Assembly (NCBI GenBank): GCA_002348045.1 | Contig: DDYO01000022.1 | Location: 63,353-78,607 of the forward strand | DNA length: 15,255 nucleotides | From: Anaerolineales bacterium UBA2232 | Lineage (GTDB): Bacteria > Chloroflexota > Anaerolineae > UBA2200 | Reading direction: 5' to 3' | Shown here: in pieces, positions 13,396 through 15,255 of the stretch | Layout: each line of letters opens with the position of its first letter | How positions within the stretch are numbered: the first letter of the stretch is position 1 | Made by a program: the position numbers and the translations under genes | The notes under the pieces: generated by a model | What the model was told of the DNA's origin: nothing | Seen by the model: only the letters and a program-made list of their open reading frames with translations | Database searches by the model: none

Positions 13396-14307
13396 ATGTC
13401 CGCAGCAGAAGTTGCGAACGGCAAGTTGGTGCGGGAGAGGACGCAGAGGACGTGGCTCCAGAAGAACCTGGGGCGCCTCCTGACAATGCCTTCGTTCATC
13501 ATCCCGTACGCTCTGATCGGTGTGTGGTTGTTGGGCGTGTACTACTCCCTCACCGACTATGACCTGAGGTACGGAATTACCAAGTACATCGGATTGGGGA
13601 ACTTTGTAGAGCTCTTCACGAAGGACAAGGACTTTTTCCGGTCCTTGACAGTGACGATAAGGTATGCCATAGGGTGTGTGGGCATCCAACTGCCCTTGGG
13701 TTTTGGCATTGCCTTGTTGCTGGACCGCGTCAGCGGCATTCCCCAGAAGATCGCTCGGGCTATCGTGATTGTGCCCATGTGCATCGCACCGGTGATCGCG
13801 ACGCTTATCTGGAAGATCATGCTCGGCCCAACCCAGGGTATCGTGAACTATCTGTTGGAGAAGGTTGGTCTCAAGGCAGTCGACTGGCTCAGCAATCGCG
13901 ACATTGCGCTGTACACACTGATTGGGATCGACACCTGGATTTGGACGCCCTTTGTGATCATCGTCTTCTGGGGCGGCCTGGGCAGCTTGCCGAAAGCGCC
14001 TTACGAAGCGGCTACGCTGGACGGTGCATCGCCGTGGTTCATCTTCCGCCGCCTGACGCTGCCCCTGATGCGTCCCTTCATGATGATCGCGCTGCTGTTC
14101 AGGGCTTGCGATAGCCTGAACTCATTCGACATCATCTACGGGAGCACCCGCGGTGGCCCGGAGCTCACAACGGCGACCTTGAACCTCCTGGCGTATGACA
14201 ACGCCATGAACTGGTGGCACTTGGGCTATGCTCTGGCCATGGTCATGGTGACGTACTTCCTGACATACTTTGTGGCCAAGCGCCTCATGGCCTTCTGGCC
14301 TCGATAG
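13396..14307 (+). CDS. CUT1-type sugar ABC transporter permease (MalF/UgpA-like)
   Basis: This 303-residue inner-membrane subunit belongs to the MalF/UgpA group of carbohydrate importers. Six hydrophobic segments are visible, beginning SFIIPYALIGVWLLGVYYSL and continuing through PLGFGIALLL, AIVIVPMCIAPVIATLIW, DTWIWTPFVIIVFW, MMIALLF and LGYALAMVMVTYFLTYFV. The cytoplasmic EAA loop that contacts the ATPase is clear near residue 204 (EAATLDGASPWFIFRRLTLP). ATG 13396 has GGAGAGG 6-8 bases upstream. The second permease follows after 13 bases. The substrate is not readable from the sequence; a sugar or polyol is expected for the family. No substrate-binding protein gene lies directly upstream, where it is commonly found. 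Confidence 0.92.
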   Translation: MSAAEVANGKLVRERTQRTWLQKNLGRLLTMPSFIIPYALIGVWLLGVYYSLTDYDLRYGITKYIGLGNFVELFTKDKDFFRSLTVTIRYAIGCVGIQLPLGFGIALLLDRVSGIPQKIARAIVIVPMCIAPVIATLIWKIMLGPTQGIVNYLLEKVGLKAVDWLSNRDIALYTLIGIDTWIWTPFVIIVFWGGLGSLPKAPYEAATLDGASPWFIFRRLTLPLMRPFMMIALLFRACDSLNSFDIIYGSTRGGPELTTATLNLLAYDNAMNWWHLGYALAMVMVTYFLTYFVAKRLMAFWPR

Positions 14308-14320
14308 GAGAGGGATAACG

Positions 14321-15178
14321 ATGAAGAAAAAGTTCGACTGGAGCATGCCCGTAACCTGGGCTCTTTTGCTGATTTATCTGGCGATGGTGGTGGGACCGCT
14401 GTACTGGCTGCTGACCATGTCCCTGAAGGTCCCCAGCGACGTGATGGCCAAGCCGCCCAAGTTCGTGTTCGAGCCTACTTTCGAGAACTATCAGCGGTTG
14501 TTCATTGGAACGGGCTTTAGCCGATACGAGGTCGTGCGAACGAACTTTGCCAAGGCCTTTGTAAACACGGTGATCATCGCCGGGGGCGCGGTGACGCTGT
14601 CGCTGATCTCTGGCGTTCTGTGCGCTTATGCCCTGGCGCGTTTCGACTTTAAGGGGCGTGAGGGCCTGGCGTTCCGGCTGCTTGCCCGGCGCTTTGCCCC
14701 AGCCTTGGCGACGGCATTGCCTCTATACGCCCTCTACAGAAGAATCGGGTTGTACAATACCCACATCGGGATGATCCTGATGATGCAGCTCATCTCCTTG
14801 CCGCTGCTGGTGTGGGTGGTGCGCAGCTATATCGAGTCGGTGCCGTATGACCTGGAGCAAGCAGCCCTGGTGGACGGCTATTCATGGTGGGGCTCGTTCA
14901 CCAAGGTGCTGTTGCCATTGGTGCGACCCGGCATCGCGGCCACCTCGGTGATCGCGTTCGTATACTGCTGGAACGACTTTGGGTTGAGCTTGCTGCTGGC
15001 CGGCCGTGACACCCATTCCCTGACGCTGGAAACGAGCACTTTCATCTCATACGAGCAAGTGCTGTGGGGGCAGATGGCGGCGGCGGCGGTCATCACCATC
15101 CTTCCCTCGTTGATCTTGATCCTGATCGTCCAACGGTGGGTGGTAACGGGCCTTACCTTTGGCGCGGTCAAGGCATAG
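14321..15178 (+). CDS. CUT1-type sugar ABC transporter permease (MalG/UgpE-like)
   Basis: The 285-residue partner permease of the MalG/UgpE group starts MKKKFDW with a typical short basic N-terminus, then six membrane segments: WALLLIYLAMVVGPLYWLL, FVNTVIIAGGAVTLSLISGVLCAYALA, ALATALPLYALY, MILMMQLISLPLLVWVV, ATSVIAFVYCWNDFGLSLLLA and AVITILPSLILILIVQRWVV. The EAA loop is EQAALVDGYSWWGSFTKVLLPL near residue 177. ATG 14321 with GGAGAGGG upstream is preferred over the earlier in-frame start inside the first permease. It would form the heterodimeric channel with the previous gene and be driven by the ATPase starting at 15196. Confidence 0.93.
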   Translation: MKKKFDWSMPVTWALLLIYLAMVVGPLYWLLTMSLKVPSDVMAKPPKFVFEPTFENYQRLFIGTGFSRYEVVRTNFAKAFVNTVIIAGGAVTLSLISGVLCAYALARFDFKGREGLAFRLLARRFAPALATALPLYALYRRIGLYNTHIGMILMMQLISLPLLVWVVRSYIESVPYDLEQAALVDGYSWWGSFTKVLLPLVRPGIAATSVIAFVYCWNDFGLSLLLAGRDTHSLTLETSTFISYEQVLWGQMAAAAVITILPSLILILIVQRWVVTGLTFGAVKA

Positions 15179-15195
15179 GGAGAAGCAGAGGAGCC

Positions 15196-15255
15196 ATGGC
15201 AAAAATAGTCTGCAAGGATTTGTGGAAAAAGTACGGGAAGGTTGAGGCGGTCAAG
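15196..15255 (+). CDS. ABC transporter ATPase, first 20 codons (cut by window edge)
   Basis: The frame begins MAKIVCKDLWKKYGKVEAVK, the usual opening of MalK/UgpC-type ATPases (beta strand, then aromatic residue and the A-loop Tyr Y14 before the Walker A, which lies past the edge). GAGGAG lies a few bases upstream and the second permease ends 17 bases before, so it is the third gene of the transporter operon. The match is short but position and sequence agree. Confidence 0.8.
   Translation, partial: MAKIVCKDLWKKYGKVEAVK

Noticed and set aside
12972..13502. 176-codon minus-strand frame
   Set aside because: It overlaps the start of the first permease and covers the terminator and leader stems; no family resemblance and no ribosome site.

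Overview
The window looks like a chromosomal piece of a moderately GC-rich bacterium, most likely a Chloroflexota member of the Anaerolineae type. This placement is an inference from gene content: a bacterial translin, Cas4-like membrane nuclease pieces, an AlkZ-related winged-helix protein, a NusA with a long acidic/basic tail, and a CUT1 sugar ABC operon. No rRNA or marker phylogeny is available. Sigma70-type promoters, Shine-Dalgarno sites and frequent GTG/TTG starts are readable.

Layout. (1) Positions 1-4803, minus strand: proS, then after its own promoter and a hairpin-rich leader nusA, rnpM (ylxR), a roughly 400-base noncoding gap, and the N-terminal part of infB running off the left edge. 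This is the usual nusA-infB translation/transcription cluster, but rimP is not upstream of nusA and ylxQ is not before infB. (2) 4804-4937: back-to-back promoters for proS and for a plus-strand pair, an MBL-fold hydrolase and an AlkZ-related protein. (3) 6646-8773: four tightly coupled plus-strand genes: translin; an 87-aa protein carrying the N-terminal Cys and His motifs of a Cas4/RecB-like nuclease plus one membrane helix; an L,D-transpeptidase lipoprotein; and a 174-aa protein with one membrane helix, the nuclease D and ExK motifs, QxxxY and three C-terminal cysteines. The two small proteins look like complementary halves of one Fe-S nuclease, with a cell-wall enzyme gene between them. (4) 8870-11461: nadK-recN, a common pair. 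(5) galT converges on recN from the minus strand. (6) tRNA-Pro(GGG), then about 640 bases without a convincing protein gene, holding a candidate independent RNA (consensus-like promoter, long terminator hairpin) and a second highly structured leader. (7) A CUT1 ABC transporter operon: two permeases and the first 20 codons of the ATPase, cut by the window end.

How parts may work together. The left block makes transcription and translation factors. Translin (a ssDNA/RNA binder) with the membrane-anchored split nuclease, and nadK-recN downstream, suggest a nucleic-acid processing neighbourhood, though no CRISPR array or other cas gene is visible. The right end is carbohydrate uptake with an elaborate RNA leader and no substrate-binding protein gene within the window.
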